A stretch of 64,000 nucleotides of DNA, taken from positions 4,526,001 to 4,590,000 of the forward strand of contig NZ_CP014304.1 of assembly GCF_001562275.1 (NCBI RefSeq). The letters are read 5' to 3'. The position numbers and the translations under genes were made by a program. This stretch comes from Hymenobacter sp. PAMC 26628 (GTDB taxonomy: Bacteria > Bacteroidota > Bacteroidia > Cytophagales > Hymenobacteraceae). Shown here piece by piece: positions 16,867 through 26,570 of this stretch (position 1 is its first letter; every line of letters begins with the position of its first letter). The notes below the pieces were generated by a model, which saw only the letters and a program-made list of their open reading frames with translations, ran no database searches and had not been told where the DNA came from.

Positions 16867-17235
16867 TTAGCGTTTGTCCGATTTGTAAATGGTGTCCTTC
16901 AACGCTTTGTCGGCCAAGCCTTGAAACGCTTTTTTATCGACGCCCACCAGCACCAGCACCAGCAGCAGCAGGTAGAAGCCGGCCACCGCCGCAAAGCCCA
17001 GCGAGGGACTGTTGAACACGTCGTTCAGGGCCAGTGCGGCGTACAGGTTGAGAAACAAAAAGAACATCAGCCCGAAAAAAGCCAGGAACACGCCGTGCAC
17101 CACATTGATGAACAGGCCGTTGGCACGCTGCTGCAACTCCAGGCGAATCAGGTCGATACGGGTATCGATGTAGCCGGTGAGGTTGCTGATGAGGGTTTCG
17201 GGGCGCGGGGCGGAGGAATGGTCGTCGTGGGCCAT
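16867..17235 (-). CDS. Phage-holin-family (Phage_holin_3_6-like) membrane protein
   Basis: 122 residues from ATG 17235; a longer start at 17289 adds unlikely sequence. The N-terminal amphipathic helix YIDTRIDLIRLELQQR is followed by two close membrane helices (VVHGVFLAFFGLMFFLFLNL; GFAAVAGFYLLLLVLVLVGV) and a basic tail. Chromosomal members of this family are not phage lysis genes but part of small stress/envelope operons, often with YtxH-like and DUF883-like partners. First gene of the operon that continues with the Ala-rich protein and the GGGP synthase. Confidence 0.8.
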   Translation of the reverse strand: MAHDDHSSAPRPETLISNLTGYIDTRIDLIRLELQQRANGLFINVVHGVFLAFFGLMFFLFLNLYAALALNDVFNSPSLGFAAVAGFYLLLLVLVLVGVDKKAFQGLADKALKDTIYKSDKR

Positions 17236-17417
17236 AGGTGCGGAAGGAAAAACAGAAAATAGCGAATACCCGGTGCCTGCGAGCAGCACCGGCCACTTCT
17301 ACGCAAAACTGCCGGCCAGGGCTGACTTTTGCACCGGGCGGTGCCGCAACTCCGCCGGTTATTTTGCTGTTGCGGGAGCCGTGGGGCCCCGGGCCCCGTC
17401 CCGTTACTAGTTTTTCC

Positions 17418-18560
17418 GTGAGCCAAACCTATTATCAGGTGCTGGGCGTTGCCCCCACCGCGTCGGCCGCCGACGTGAAGCGCGCCTACCGGCAGTTGGT
17501 GGTCCGCTACCACCCCGACAAGCACGGCGGCGACGTGCGCTACGAAGAGCAATTCAAGGCCGTGGCCCTGGCTTACCGCGTGCTGGGCGACGCTGGCCGG
17601 CGCGCTACGTATGATTTCCAGCTGGCCCAGGCCACCCGCCGGGCCGACGACGAGCGCCGCCGCCAGCACTACCGCCCCGCCGGCCAGCACGTGTACGGCG
17701 TGCCTATGCCACCGCCCGCGCCGCTGCGCACGCGCCCGCCAGCCAGTAGCCGCGAGCGCCACTACCAAAGCATTCCGCGCCAGCGCGTGCGCTTCGTGCG
17801 GCGCGATTGGCTGCTAACGCTGGCCTTCTTGGCCGCGGCGGCGCTCTTCAGCCTATCGGTAAAGGCCACCATGGACCGCGTGACGGCCAATGCCCATTAC
17901 CGCGACGGCTTGGCAGCGTACGTGCGCGGCGACTTTACCGCAGCTTATTCGGAATTTAGCCAAACGCTCGATTTCCGCCCAGATGCCGCGGGGGCCCTGC
18001 GCCGCCGCGGCGAGCTGCGCCTGGTGGCCATCCACGACCCCGCCGCGGCCCGCGCCGACCTGCAAGCTGCGCTGCGGCAAGAGAATACGCCCGCCGTGGC
18101 GGCGCAGCTTTGCCACTACCTCGGCCGCTGCGAAACTACGCTGGGCCACCCTTCCCAGGCCGATGCGGAATATTCGAGGGCCTTGGCCCTCGACTCGACC
18201 CTTAGCGCTGCTTGGCTGGCCCGGGGCCAGGGCCGCCTGCTCGACTTAAGCCGTCCCGCTGCCGCCCTGGCCGATTTTGACCAGAGCTTAGCTCAGGCAA
18301 AGGCCGCCGGGCAGCCGGGGCCCTGGCGGGCCGCGCAGCTGCGCGGTTTGGCTTTGGCCACCCTGGGCCGCTACCCCGAGGCCCGCGCCGCCTACGAAGC
18401 TGCTTTGCTGGCCCGCCCACGCGACGGCCAAACGCATTTTTTGCTCGGCCGCTTGGCCCAGCGCTTGGGCGACGCACCGGCGGCGTGCGAGTTTTTCCGG
18501 CGGGCGCTGGAGCTTGGCTACGCCTTTGCCGGCGCGGCTTACGAGCAGGGCTGTCACTAG
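17418..18560 (+). CDS. Membrane-anchored J-domain protein with TPR repeats
   Basis: 380 residues from GTG 17418 (MSQTYYQVLG), chosen because the J-domain begins exactly here. J-domain residues 4-70 with HPD at 32-34. A Pro/Arg-rich linker leads to one membrane helix (WLLTLAFLAAAALFSLSV, about residues 132-150), then about six TPR units to the C-terminus (DGLAAYVRGDFTAAYSEF, EYSRALALDSTLSAAW, AYEAALLARPRDGQTHF). The J-domain would recruit DnaK at the inner membrane while the TPR part is predicted on the other side. This layout makes it a candidate chaperone adaptor for export. Partner unknown. Divergent from the holin operon. Confidence 0.85.
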   Translation: MSQTYYQVLGVAPTASAADVKRAYRQLVVRYHPDKHGGDVRYEEQFKAVALAYRVLGDAGRRATYDFQLAQATRRADDERRRQHYRPAGQHVYGVPMPPPAPLRTRPPASSRERHYQSIPRQRVRFVRRDWLLTLAFLAAAALFSLSVKATMDRVTANAHYRDGLAAYVRGDFTAAYSEFSQTLDFRPDAAGALRRRGELRLVAIHDPAAARADLQAALRQENTPAVAAQLCHYLGRCETTLGHPSQADAEYSRALALDSTLSAAWLARGQGRLLDLSRPAAALADFDQSLAQAKAAGQPGPWRAAQLRGLALATLGRYPEARAAYEAALLARPRDGQTHFLLGRLAQRLGDAPAACEFFRRALELGYAFAGAAYEQGCH

Positions 18561-18628
18561 CCCGGTCCCCCAATTCTGTACTGCTCAACCATGCTTGAAA
18601 ACTGCCCGAATAGGGCCCCGGCCCACCA

Positions 18629-18672
18629 TAAAAAAATCCCGCTGGCTTTGCGCCAGCGGGATTTTATTTTTT
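18629..18672. terminator. Bidirectional terminator between J-domain and fasciclin genes
   Basis: AAAATCCCGCTGGC/GCCAGCGGGATTTT stem with loop TTTGC, T-rich on both strands. Confidence 0.9.
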
Positions 18673-18684
18673 CAAGCAACCTCA

Positions 18685-19257
18685 TTAGGGCATCAGCACA
18701 GTGTCAATAACGTGGATGACGCCGTTGCTCTGCATGACGTCGGCGATGGTTACGGTCGAAATGCCACCTTTCTCGTCCTTCAGTTCGATGGTCTTGGAGC
18801 CTTTCATCATGGCCGTCAGGGTGCCGCCGCTCACAGTTTTGAGGGTAGCCTTGCCTTTGCCGGCTTTGATGGCTTTCTTGAGGTCAGCCGAAGTCATGCG
18901 GCCGGCTACCACGTGGTAGGTCAGGATTTTGGTGAGGGTCTCCTTGTTCTCGGGCTTCACCAGGGTTTCTACCGTGCCAGCGGGCAGCTTATTGAAGGCT
19001 TCGTTGGTGGGAGCGAATACGGTGAATGGGCCGGGGCCTTGCAGCGTCTCTACCAAGCCGGCGGCTTTCACAGCGGCTACCAGCGTGGTGTGGTCCTTCG
19101 AGTTAACGGCGTTCTCAATAATGTTTTTCGTGGGGTACATGGCCGCACCGCCCACCATCACGGTGCCGGGGGTCATCTTGGACTGGGCCAAAGCAGCGGT
19201 CGAAACACCGGCGCTCAGAAGCACAACAGTAGCCAGGGAGAAAAGCGTCTTTTTCAT
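18685..19257 (-). CDS. Secreted fasciclin-domain protein
   Basis: 190 residues with a signal peptide (MKKTLFSLATVVLLSAGVSTAALA) and one FAS1 domain. H1/H2-type motifs are visible: HTTLVAAVKAAGLVETLQG, GPFTVFAPTNEAFNKLP and, near the end, NGVIHVIDTVLMP. FAS1 proteins mediate adhesion or matrix contacts. Complete, usual length for a single-domain member. Monocistronic, ending in a terminator shared with the convergent J-domain gene. Confidence 0.93.
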   Translation of the reverse strand: MKKTLFSLATVVLLSAGVSTAALAQSKMTPGTVMVGGAAMYPTKNIIENAVNSKDHTTLVAAVKAAGLVETLQGPGPFTVFAPTNEAFNKLPAGTVETLVKPENKETLTKILTYHVVAGRMTSADLKKAIKAGKGKATLKTVSGGTLTAMMKGSKTIELKDEKGGISTVTIADVMQSNGVIHVIDTVLMP

Positions 19258-19389
19258 CGGGGTAAGCAGATAAAATGGGTGGTTAAAATTGATACCCCAC
19301 CTACGCCGAGGCCGAGGCCGCTGGATTGCGGCACGATATTTTTTTCTGCCTCTCCAGCCCTATTTGCTTGGTTTTAGGGGCCCAGCAGG

Positions 19390-19426
19390 CAAAAAAAGCC
19401 CGTAGCATAACGATATGGGCTTTTTA
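19390..19426. terminator. Hairpin at the left edge of the island
   Basis: AAAAAAGCCC...GGGCTTTTT stem ending just before the 15-base tRNA-Phe copy. It is probably the original chromosomal terminator of tRNA-Phe, displaced to the far side of the island; the loop words (TAGCATAACG) resemble those of the hairpin at 38069-38093. The segment 19258-19389 shows no gene. Confidence 0.6.
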
Positions 19427-19429
19427 GGA

Positions 19430-19444
19430 GTGGCAACAGTTGGA
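19430..19444. repeat. attL-like copy of the tRNA-Phe 3' end
   Basis: Identical to 38101-38115 in the same orientation; the match stops after 15 bases. Confidence 0.8.
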
Positions 19445-19568
19445 CTAACGTGGCACCTCTCAAACAGACCCAACCCGACGTTAAACCCCTCAATACACGC
19501 TGCAAACCAACTTTTCAAATTCGACTTGTCCGTTAAAGACAGATAAAGTCCGTTGATAAAGCCCAAAC

Positions 19569-19596
19569 TGTCCGATATCCTGTCCGATATCGGACA
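19569..19596. promoter_or_regulatory. Operator-like iterons upstream of the integrase
   Basis: A half-site TGTCCGATATC (19569-19579) is followed one base later by the perfect 16-base palindrome TGTCCGATATCGGACA (19581-19596). Weaker CTTGTCCGTTA and AAGTCCGTTG words precede it. Likely integrase- or repressor-binding sites. Confidence 0.6.
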
Positions 19597-19638
19597 GCCG
19601 GTAGTATCTCTAGAGTGGCAACTAATTCACTCTACAGC

Positions 19639-20875
19639 ATGGCAAAAGTAACGTTTTTGCTCTACAACCCGGCGTCGGACAAGCCCACGCCCCATCATCG
19701 CATCAGTCACATTTGACGGGCAGCGGCACAAGGTCTACGTGGGTATTTCCATTCCCCCGAAGCACTGGGATAAAGAGGACCAAAAAGCCCTGACCCGCGG
19801 CTACTCCCACACCAGCAACGGCAAAATCAACGACACCCTGAAAGACCCCAGGGAGCGGCTGCTAAAGTGCTACGACGACCACCGCGCCGTAGGCACCTTC
19901 CCTTCCCTCGCTACACTGAAGGCGGTAGCCGAGCCGGTGCAAGCCGCGCCCGAACCAGCGCCGGAGCAACCCATCCCCGAGCCGGAGCCGGCCGGGCCCG
20001 GCTTCTTTACCACCTTCGCTACCTGGATTGAAAGCAAGGCCCTCACCCAAAGCCCCAACACGCTCCGCACCTACCGCACTTCACTACGCCACCTGCGCGA
20101 CTTGCAGCAGGCGGAAGGCTACGCCGTAGACTTCGCCACGGTGGGCAACGGCTTCGCCCGCCACCTGCTCACCAAGCGCAACCTCGTGGACAGCGCCGTT
20201 CACAAGAACCTATTCCGGCTCAAACACTTCCTGACCTGGGCCATCAACAACGGCTTTCCGGTAGTGGCCGACCCCAAGAAATTTGGCTGGCAGCTCCGCG
20301 AGCAAGATATATTGACCCTCACCCGCGCCGAGGTGCAGCGTCTGAGCGACCTTGACTTGAGCGCCCGCCCGGCCCTCGATAACGCCCGCGCCCTATTTCT
20401 CATCGGGGTGTACACCGGCCTGCGCTTCTCCGACGTGGCCGCCCTGCGCCCCGAGCACATCCAGGCTGACCGCCTCCGGGTAACCACTCAAAAAACCCGG
20501 CTCACCGTCACGGTGCCGGTGCGCCCCGAGGCCCGCCCGCTGCTGGCCCGCGTCAGCGAAGGCACCCTGCGCCCCCTTGCCAACCAAAAGCTGAACGGCC
20601 ACCTCAAGGAGCTGGCCCGCCTCGCCGAAATCGACGCGCCCACCGAGCGCGTGCGCTAAGCGGGCGGTCAGCGCCGCGCCACCGCTGCGCCCAAATACGA
20701 GTTCGTGACCACGCACACGGCCCGCCGCACGTTCGTGACGCTGGCCCTGGAGGCCGGCGTGCGCCCCGAGGTAGTCATGCGCATCACGGGCCACAAAAGC
20801 CTGTCGGCTTTCCGGCGCTACGTCAACGTGACCGAGGACACCATGCTCGACGAGTTTTCCCGCGCTTTTGCCTGA
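19639..20875 (+). pseudogene. Tyrosine recombinase/integrase, broken
   Basis: The ATG at 19639 starts MAKVTFLLYNPASDKPTP, then a one-base excess in the C run near 19690 shifts the frame; the correct continuation (IIASVTFDGQRHKVYVG) is in the next frame. A SAM-like core-binding domain (TFATWIESKALTQSPNTLRTY) follows, then the catalytic domain with YTGLRFSDVAAL (first Arg). At 20657-20659 an in-frame TAA replaces a sense codon. Beyond it the same frame continues with HTARRTFVT (HxxR), ITGHKS (His) and FRRYVNV (nucleophile Tyr), ending at 20875. Two lesions, all catalytic residues otherwise present. Adjacent to the attL-like repeat, it is the enzyme expected to have inserted the island. Confidence 0.88.
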
Positions 20876-20936
20876 TGAATAAGCCCGTAGCTATCAGCCG
20901 CTGGCCATTATCCTTCACCCCTAACTCCAAGCTAAC

Positions 20937-20978
20937 AGCTGACAGCTAGCAGCTGACAGCTAGCAGCTGACAGCTAAA
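20937..20978. repeat. Three tandem 14-base units
   Basis: AGCTGACAGCTAGC repeated three times (the last ends AAA). Each unit is nearly self-complementary. Only 62 bases after the integrase stop. Confidence 0.85.
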
Positions 20979-20985
20979 GAATTCT

Positions 20986-21971
20986 GTGGCTGACATTCGC
21001 CAGTACCCCATTCCGGCCGATGCCCTGCCGCCGGAAGTCGGCGACGCTTACGACACGCTGCTTTACGAACTCAGTGACTGGCTGGAAGAGCCTAACCCAT
21101 TTGAGTCCGATAGCCTGCTTGACTATTTCGAGGAGCACCTTGCCCGGTGCCCCACGCCCATTATCCGCGTGCGCTATTTGTGCGGACTTACCATGCACAA
21201 CAGGCCCAGCAGCGCCGGCCGCCCGCGGCCACCCATGCCGCTTCCTGGTGCCCGGGCGGCCTTTGCTTCAGGCGTTTCGCTGAGCGCCAGCTTTGATGAT
21301 TACTATTTCTACTGGCTGGCGGTGCGGCTTACGGAAGCGGTTTGCGAACCGGCAACTCGCGGCTCCGGCAGGCGCGCAGCCACTTGGCTACCGAATGGGA
21401 CACCATCGCCACGCGCCCGGTCACATACCGCATCGATGAGCCTAATACGGTGCGGCTGTTCAAATTCCTGTTCGGGGTGCTGGTGCCCTTCGCGGGCGAC
21501 AGCCACACCCAGAGCATTGCCAGCGTTACGCAGCAGTTTCGCCAAGCCGCCGCGCGCCCGGCCCCCGGCCCGCGCCCACCGGCCCCGCCGCCCGAGCCGC
21601 TTCCCCAAACCTTGCAGATGCTTTGCCAAGGCGGCCTCACGCCGGCCCACGTGCGCGAGCTATTAGCTCACCTCGGCGCAGCGGATACCGATACCGGCCG
21701 CTGGCACCTGGGCGAGCTAACCGGCAAGACCGCCAAGCCGAAAAGCGCCTTTCCAGCCGCGTATCGTGCCCTAGCCGACCTGGGCTTGTTGAAGCAAATG
21801 GAAGGGCCGACGTGGCTCAAAATTTTCGTCGCAGAGTTCGAGGTAAATCTTAGCCCCCGTATGGCCAACTACGATACCAAAGGACAGGTCAGCAAGGCTT
21901 TCCACGAGTTCTACGGTGAAGCCCTACGCTGGGCAAAGGTGTGGCAGGCCAAGCGCGAGGCCGACCAGTGA
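20986..21971 (+). pseudogene. Uncharacterised island protein, frameshifted
   Basis: Not recognised. From GTG 20986 the frame encodes MADIRQYPIPADALPPEVGD to about LTEAVCEP (~residue 120) and then turns into Arg/Pro-rich nonsense. From ~21341 the neighbouring frame carries what looks like the same protein (SRLRQARSHLATEW, VRLFKFLFGVLVPF, then a KSAFPAAYRALADLGLL helix) and ends at 21971. Combined length ~328 residues. An acidic N-terminal half, a Pro-rich linker near residue 190 and a helical C-terminus with a winged-helix flavour. The break at about 21335-21345 looks like a one-base indel. Follows the integrase, so possibly an element maintenance gene. Bases 21972-22115 hold nothing I recognise. 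Confidence 0.55.
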
Positions 21972-22115
21972 CGGTTACCAATGCCCTGCCACCCCGCCGC
22001 TGTCGAGTCTTGGCGCGTTCACTGCCAGCACAGCGAAAGCCCCACTCCCAGCGCCAATACTACAAACTGAGCCTTCGCGAACGACGACGGAAAAAACAGT
22101 ATACGCCGTGCTTCC

Positions 22116-23258
22116 TTACCGGCTGGCCAGCGCTACCTGCACGGGCTCGCCCTTCCCGATTTCCTCGTTGCCGGCCTTCAGCACCACGTCGCCGGCTTTG
22201 AGCGGGCCGAATACCTGCACCTGTCCGCCGTTCTCGTCGCCCTTCTGCACGTCCACCAGCTCGGTTTTGCCGCCCACGACCCGAATGACGTAGGTGCGCT
22301 CGGCGGTGCTGACCACGGCCGACTTGGGCACGAACAGGCTGCTCTGGGGCGCTTTGATGGGAATGTTGGCCGAGGCGAACATGCCGGGCTTTAGCTTCTC
22401 ACCCGGATTAGTAATGTCGATTTCCACCGTTTCGGCGCGGATACCGGGCGTCACATTTCCGGCTACGCGGTCGATTTTGCCGGTGAAATTCTGCCCTGGA
22501 AACGTCCGCACGTCGAACTGCACCGGCGAGCCGGTGTGAATGTCGCCCACGTAGGCCTCGGGCACGGCCACGCGCAAACGGAGCCGGCTGAGCTGCTTGA
22601 GCCGGAACAGCGGCACAGCGCTCTGGCCGCCCGGCCCCACCAGGGCCCCCGGCGCGGCGTTGCGCTCGGTGATGACGCCGGCCATCGGGGCCGTGACGCG
22701 CAGGTAGGCCGCCATCTGGGCGGCGGCCTGGTAGTGGGCGCGGGCGGCCACCACGTTCAGGCTGTCGCTCGTGGCCTGGGTGCGGGCCTGGTCGAGGGCC
22801 AGCGGCGACACGGCCCCGGCGGTGCGGGCGGTCTGGCGCAGGCGGCGAAAGGTGCCTCGGCTGGCCTGGAAGGTGGCCTGGGCCACGCTCTGCTTCGAGC
22901 GGGCTTCGCTCAGGGCGGCGGCCAGCTCGGGGGCGTCCAGCTCGGCCAGCACCTGGCCCTGGCGCACGTGGTCACCGATGTCGGCGTGCAGCGCCTTCAC
23001 GTAGCTGCTCACGCGGGGGTAGAGGTCGGTCTGGAAATAGCTGTCCAGTTCGCCGGGTAAACTCAGGCTCTGGGCGGGCTGGGTGGCCGTCACGCGCACG
23101 GCGTCGTAGCGCACGTCGGCCGACACGGGGTTGGCCGTTTTCTCGGCGGCCGACTGGCCCTGGGCGGCGTCGGTGGAGTTGCAGCCGCCCAGGGCAGCGG
23201 CGGCGGCCGTGAGGCTGAGGCCAGCGAGCCAGCGCCGGGAAAAAGCGGGAAAATTCAT
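22116..23258 (-). CDS. RND efflux periplasmic adaptor (membrane-fusion protein)
   Basis: 380 residues from the ATG at 23258 (another at 23264). Lipobox LGGCNS gives an inner-membrane-anchored lipoprotein. The order barrel-sandwich, alpha-hairpin, beta-barrel is visible: DLYPRVSSYVKALHADIGDHVRQGQ, then LDAPELAAALSEARSKQ, then ITERNAAPGALVG and RVAVPEAYVGDI. Links the RND pump to the TolC channel. Last gene of the five-gene operon RR-HK-TolC-RND-adaptor. Substrate unknown; the pump type suggests drugs or other small toxic compounds rather than heavy metals. Confidence 0.92.
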   Translation of the reverse strand: MNFPAFSRRWLAGLSLTAAAAALGGCNSTDAAQGQSAAEKTANPVSADVRYDAVRVTATQPAQSLSLPGELDSYFQTDLYPRVSSYVKALHADIGDHVRQGQVLAELDAPELAAALSEARSKQSVAQATFQASRGTFRRLRQTARTAGAVSPLALDQARTQATSDSLNVVAARAHYQAAAQMAAYLRVTAPMAGVITERNAAPGALVGPGGQSAVPLFRLKQLSRLRLRVAVPEAYVGDIHTGSPVQFDVRTFPGQNFTGKIDRVAGNVTPGIRAETVEIDITNPGEKLKPGMFASANIPIKAPQSSLFVPKSAVVSTAERTYVIRVVGGKTELVDVQKGDENGGQVQVFGPLKAGDVVLKAGNEEIGKGEPVQVALASR

Positions 23259-23290
23259 AAACAAGCGAAGGAAAGTTTTTTACAAAAAGA

Positions 23291-26200
23291 TTAGGCCAGC
23301 ACCGGCTGCTCGCGCAGCGTGTGCTCGGTGGCCGGGGCCTCGTGGCCGTCGAAGTTGGCACTCTCCGGGTCGTCGGGGTCGAGCGAGACGGAGACGAACG
23401 TCGTCTTGCGCTGCACGGCCGCAAACACGACCGGCAGTACCAACAGGGCCGCCACGGTGGAGGCCAGTAGCCCGCCAATCACGGCCCGGCCCAGTGGGGC
23501 CGACTGCTCGCCGCTCTCGCCCAGGCCCGAAGCCATCGGCAGCATGCCGGCCACCATCGCGATGCTCGTCATCAGCACGGGGCGCAGGCGGGCGGCCCCG
23601 GCCAGGCGGGCGGCGGCCACGGCGTCGCGGTAGCGCAGGCGCAGGCTTTCGGCGTTGGTGACGATGAGCACGGCGTTGGCCACCGACACGCCCACCGACA
23701 TGATGATGCCCATGTACGACTGCAAATTCAGCGTCTGGCCCGTGAGCAGCAGCAGCAGCAGCGACCCGGCCAGCACGGCCGGCACCGTCACCAGCACCAC
23801 GCCCGCTACCTTGAGCGATTGATAGTTGGCGGCTAGTAGCAGGAAAATGACCACGATGGCCAGGCCCAGGCCGGTTTGCAGGCTGTTCAGGGTTTCGGTC
23901 AGCAGCTGGGCTAGGCCCCGCAGCTGCACGATGGAGCCCTTGGGTGGCGCACCCACGGCCTTGATGGCTTTCTGTACGTCGCGGGTGGCGGTGCCTAGGT
24001 CCTTATGGTCGATGTTGGCCGAGACGGTCACGATGCGGCGCGGGCCGATGCGGTCGAACTCGCCGGGCACGTTGGCCGTGTGCAGGGTGGCCACGTCGCC
24101 GAGCGTGGGCCGCGCCTGGCCCGGCACCAGGGGCAGGTTCTGCATGTCGGCCTCGCTTTTCATGTCCTGCGAAGCCAGCTGCACCTGCACCTGGTAAGCA
24201 AAGCCCTTGCTCTGGTCGAGCCACAGGTTCTTGGCCGTGAAGCGGCTGCTGCTCGTGGCTGCCACCAGCGACTTGGCAATCTGGTCGGGGGTGAGGCCGA
24301 ATTGGGCGGCCCGCGCCCGGTCCACGTCAATCTGCACGGTGGGGTAGCTCAGGGGCTGGTTCACCCGCACGTCGCGCAGGTAGGCAATCTGCCGGAGCCG
24401 AGCCACCAGCTTGTCGGCGTAGCCCTTGCCATCCTGTAGGCTCTTGCCGCCCACCAGGATTTCGATGGGCGTCTGGGCGCCCTGGCTCATGATTTTATCG
24501 GTCAGCTCAATGGGCTCGTAGCTCAGCTGCACGTCGGGCAGGTGCTGGTGCACGGCCTGGCGAATCTGGTCTTTGAGGGCGTCCAGGTTCTGGACTTTGT
24601 AGTCCTCGGCCAGGTTCACCTGCAAGTCGGCCTCGTGGGGGCCAGCGTTGAAGACGTAGAGCGCGGAGGTGCCGTAGGAGCTGGGCGTCATGCCCACGAA
24701 GGCCGAGGTAATGGCCACGTTTTGGGGCCCCACAATCTGCTGAATGAGCTTGATAACCTCCTTGGTGCGTTCCTCCGTGCGCTCGATGCGCAGCCCCTCG
24801 GGGGCAATGAGACGTACCTGGAACTGCTTGGAATGGGTGATTTTGGGCATCATGTCCTGCCCAATCAGCAGAAAGCACGTGACGATGATGGCCGCGCACG
24901 CCACGCCGTAGACCGTGCCCACCAGCGCCCGGTGGCGCAGCAGCCGGTCCAGGATGCCCAGGTAAGCCAGCTTCACTCGCTCGAAGCCTTTGACCTCCTT
25001 CGGATGCGCCTCCTCAAAAGTCTCCTGCTGCGCGTCGCGCGCCTGGCTCAGGTCGGGCAGCAGGCTCAGTTCGTGCTCCGAAGTGTGGGCGTGGCCCTTG
25101 AGCCACCAGTTGGCCACCACCGGCACAAAAGTTTGGGAGAGCGTGTAGGAGGCGATGATGGCGAAGCCCACCGACAACGAAAGCGGAATGAACATGCCCC
25201 GCGGCACGCCCGACATCAGAAACGCCGGGGCGAACACGGCCAGGATGCTGAGCGTGATGAGCAGCAGCGGAAACGACACCTCCTGGCTGGCATCCAGGAT
25301 GGCCCGGGACTTGGTTTTGCCCATTTCCTGGTGCTGGTGAATGTTCTCAATCACCACCGTGGCCTGGTCCACCAAAATGCCGATGGCCAGCGACAAGCCC
25401 GAAAGGGTCATGATGTTAATCGTCTGCCCGGTGAGCTGCAAGAGCAGGATGGCCGCCAGAATCGAAATCGGAATGGTCAGAATCACGATAAGCGACGAGC
25501 GCACGTCGCCCAGGAATAGGAACACGACCAGGCCCGTGAGCAGGGCCCCCAGCCCGCCCTCGAAGGCCAGGCTGTGCACGGCCTGGCTCACGTAGATACT
25601 CTGGTCGAACTCGTAGCTGAGCTGCACGTTGTCGGGCAGCAGGGCCTTCATCTCGGGCAGCTTGGCTTTGAGCGCGTTCACCACGCTCATGGTGGAGGCG
25701 TCGGCCGACTTCGTGACCGGGATGTACACCGAGCGCTTGCCGTTAATCAGGGCGTAGCCCACCGGCACGTCGGTGGCGTCCTCCACCGAAGCCACATCGT
25801 GAATAAACACCGTGGGTCCTACCCCCTGTCGTAGCGGGATATTGAGAAAGTCCGGGATTTTATCCAGCACCGTGTTGCTGGGCGTCATCACCATGTAGTC
25901 GCCCATGCCCACCGAGCCGGCCGGCGACACCTGGTTGTTCTTGACGATGGCCGACACGATTTCGTCGGGCGTGAGCTGGTAGCTTTTCATCTTCTCGGGG
26001 TCGACGCGCACCACCACCGTGCGCTCGTTGCCGCCGAAGGGCGGCGGGGCCGACGCGCCCGGAATCTGCGAGAACAAGGGCCGGATGCGGGTCGAGGCCA
26101 AATCCTGCATCTGCCCCAGCGAAGCGCTGGTCGAGCTAAACACCAGTTCGCCCACCGGCAGGCTGCTGGCGTCGAAGCGCACGACCGTGGGCGGCTGGGT

Positions 26201-26560
26201 GCCCGGTGGCATGTAGGTCATGACGCGGCTCACCTGGTTGGCCACCTCGCCGGCCGCCTGGGCCATGTTCACGTCCTCGTAGAACGTGCACTTGACCAGG
26301 CATAACCCCTGGATGTTCTTCACCTCCACGTCCTTGATGCCCGAGACGTAGAGCATCTGGTTCTGGTAGCGCGTGGCGATGAAGCCCTCCATCTGGGCCG
26401 CCGTCATCCCGCCGTAGGGCTGGGCGATGTAGATGGTGGGCAGGTTGAGGCGCGGGAAAATGTCAATCGGGATACGCCCCAGCGACAGCGCCGCGAAGAC
26501 GAGAACCCCCAGCAGGGCCACGATGACGGCAATCGGCCGGGCTAATGCGGTCTTAATCAT
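23291..26560 (-). CDS. RND-family efflux permease
   Basis: 1089 residues, 12 membrane helices in the AcrB pattern: a helix at each end and two large periplasmic loops. The N-terminus IKTALARPIAVIVALLGVLV is typical. GQTINIMTLSGLSLAIGILV with DQATVVIENIH is the TM4 signature region (25334-25438). Proton-driven export across both membranes with the adaptor (31 bases downstream) and TolC (108 bases upstream). Closest in feel to the HAE family. No truncation seen. Confidence 0.94.
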   Translation of the reverse strand: MIKTALARPIAVIVALLGVLVFAALSLGRIPIDIFPRLNLPTIYIAQPYGGMTAAQMEGFIATRYQNQMLYVSGIKDVEVKNIQGLCLVKCTFYEDVNMAQAAGEVANQVSRVMTYMPPGTQPPTVVRFDASSLPVGELVFSSTSASLGQMQDLASTRIRPLFSQIPGASAPPPFGGNERTVVVRVDPEKMKSYQLTPDEIVSAIVKNNQVSPAGSVGMGDYMVMTPSNTVLDKIPDFLNIPLRQGVGPTVFIHDVASVEDATDVPVGYALINGKRSVYIPVTKSADASTMSVVNALKAKLPEMKALLPDNVQLSYEFDQSIYVSQAVHSLAFEGGLGALLTGLVVFLFLGDVRSSLIVILTIPISILAAILLLQLTGQTINIMTLSGLSLAIGILVDQATVVIENIHQHQEMGKTKSRAILDASQEVSFPLLLITLSILAVFAPAFLMSGVPRGMFIPLSLSVGFAIIASYTLSQTFVPVVANWWLKGHAHTSEHELSLLPDLSQARDAQQETFEEAHPKEVKGFERVKLAYLGILDRLLRHRALVGTVYGVACAAIIVTCFLLIGQDMMPKITHSKQFQVRLIAPEGLRIERTEERTKEVIKLIQQIVGPQNVAITSAFVGMTPSSYGTSALYVFNAGPHEADLQVNLAEDYKVQNLDALKDQIRQAVHQHLPDVQLSYEPIELTDKIMSQGAQTPIEILVGGKSLQDGKGYADKLVARLRQIAYLRDVRVNQPLSYPTVQIDVDRARAAQFGLTPDQIAKSLVAATSSSRFTAKNLWLDQSKGFAYQVQVQLASQDMKSEADMQNLPLVPGQARPTLGDVATLHTANVPGEFDRIGPRRIVTVSANIDHKDLGTATRDVQKAIKAVGAPPKGSIVQLRGLAQLLTETLNSLQTGLGLAIVVIFLLLAANYQSLKVAGVVLVTVPAVLAGSLLLLLLTGQTLNLQSYMGIIMSVGVSVANAVLIVTNAESLRLRYRDAVAAARLAGAARLRPVLMTSIAMVAGMLPMASGLGESGEQSAPLGRAVIGGLLASTVAALLVLPVVFAAVQRKTTFVSVSLDPDDPESANFDGHEAPATEHTLREQPVLA

Positions 26561-26570
26561 TGGTTTCTTA

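Noticed and set aside
16867..17235. Prophage lysis gene
   Set aside because: Holin-family fold but no other phage genes around; chromosomal envelope homologues are common.
20937..20978. Short regular repeats that could be a CRISPR array
   Set aside because: Units are 14 bases, contiguous without spacers, and no cas gene is nearby.
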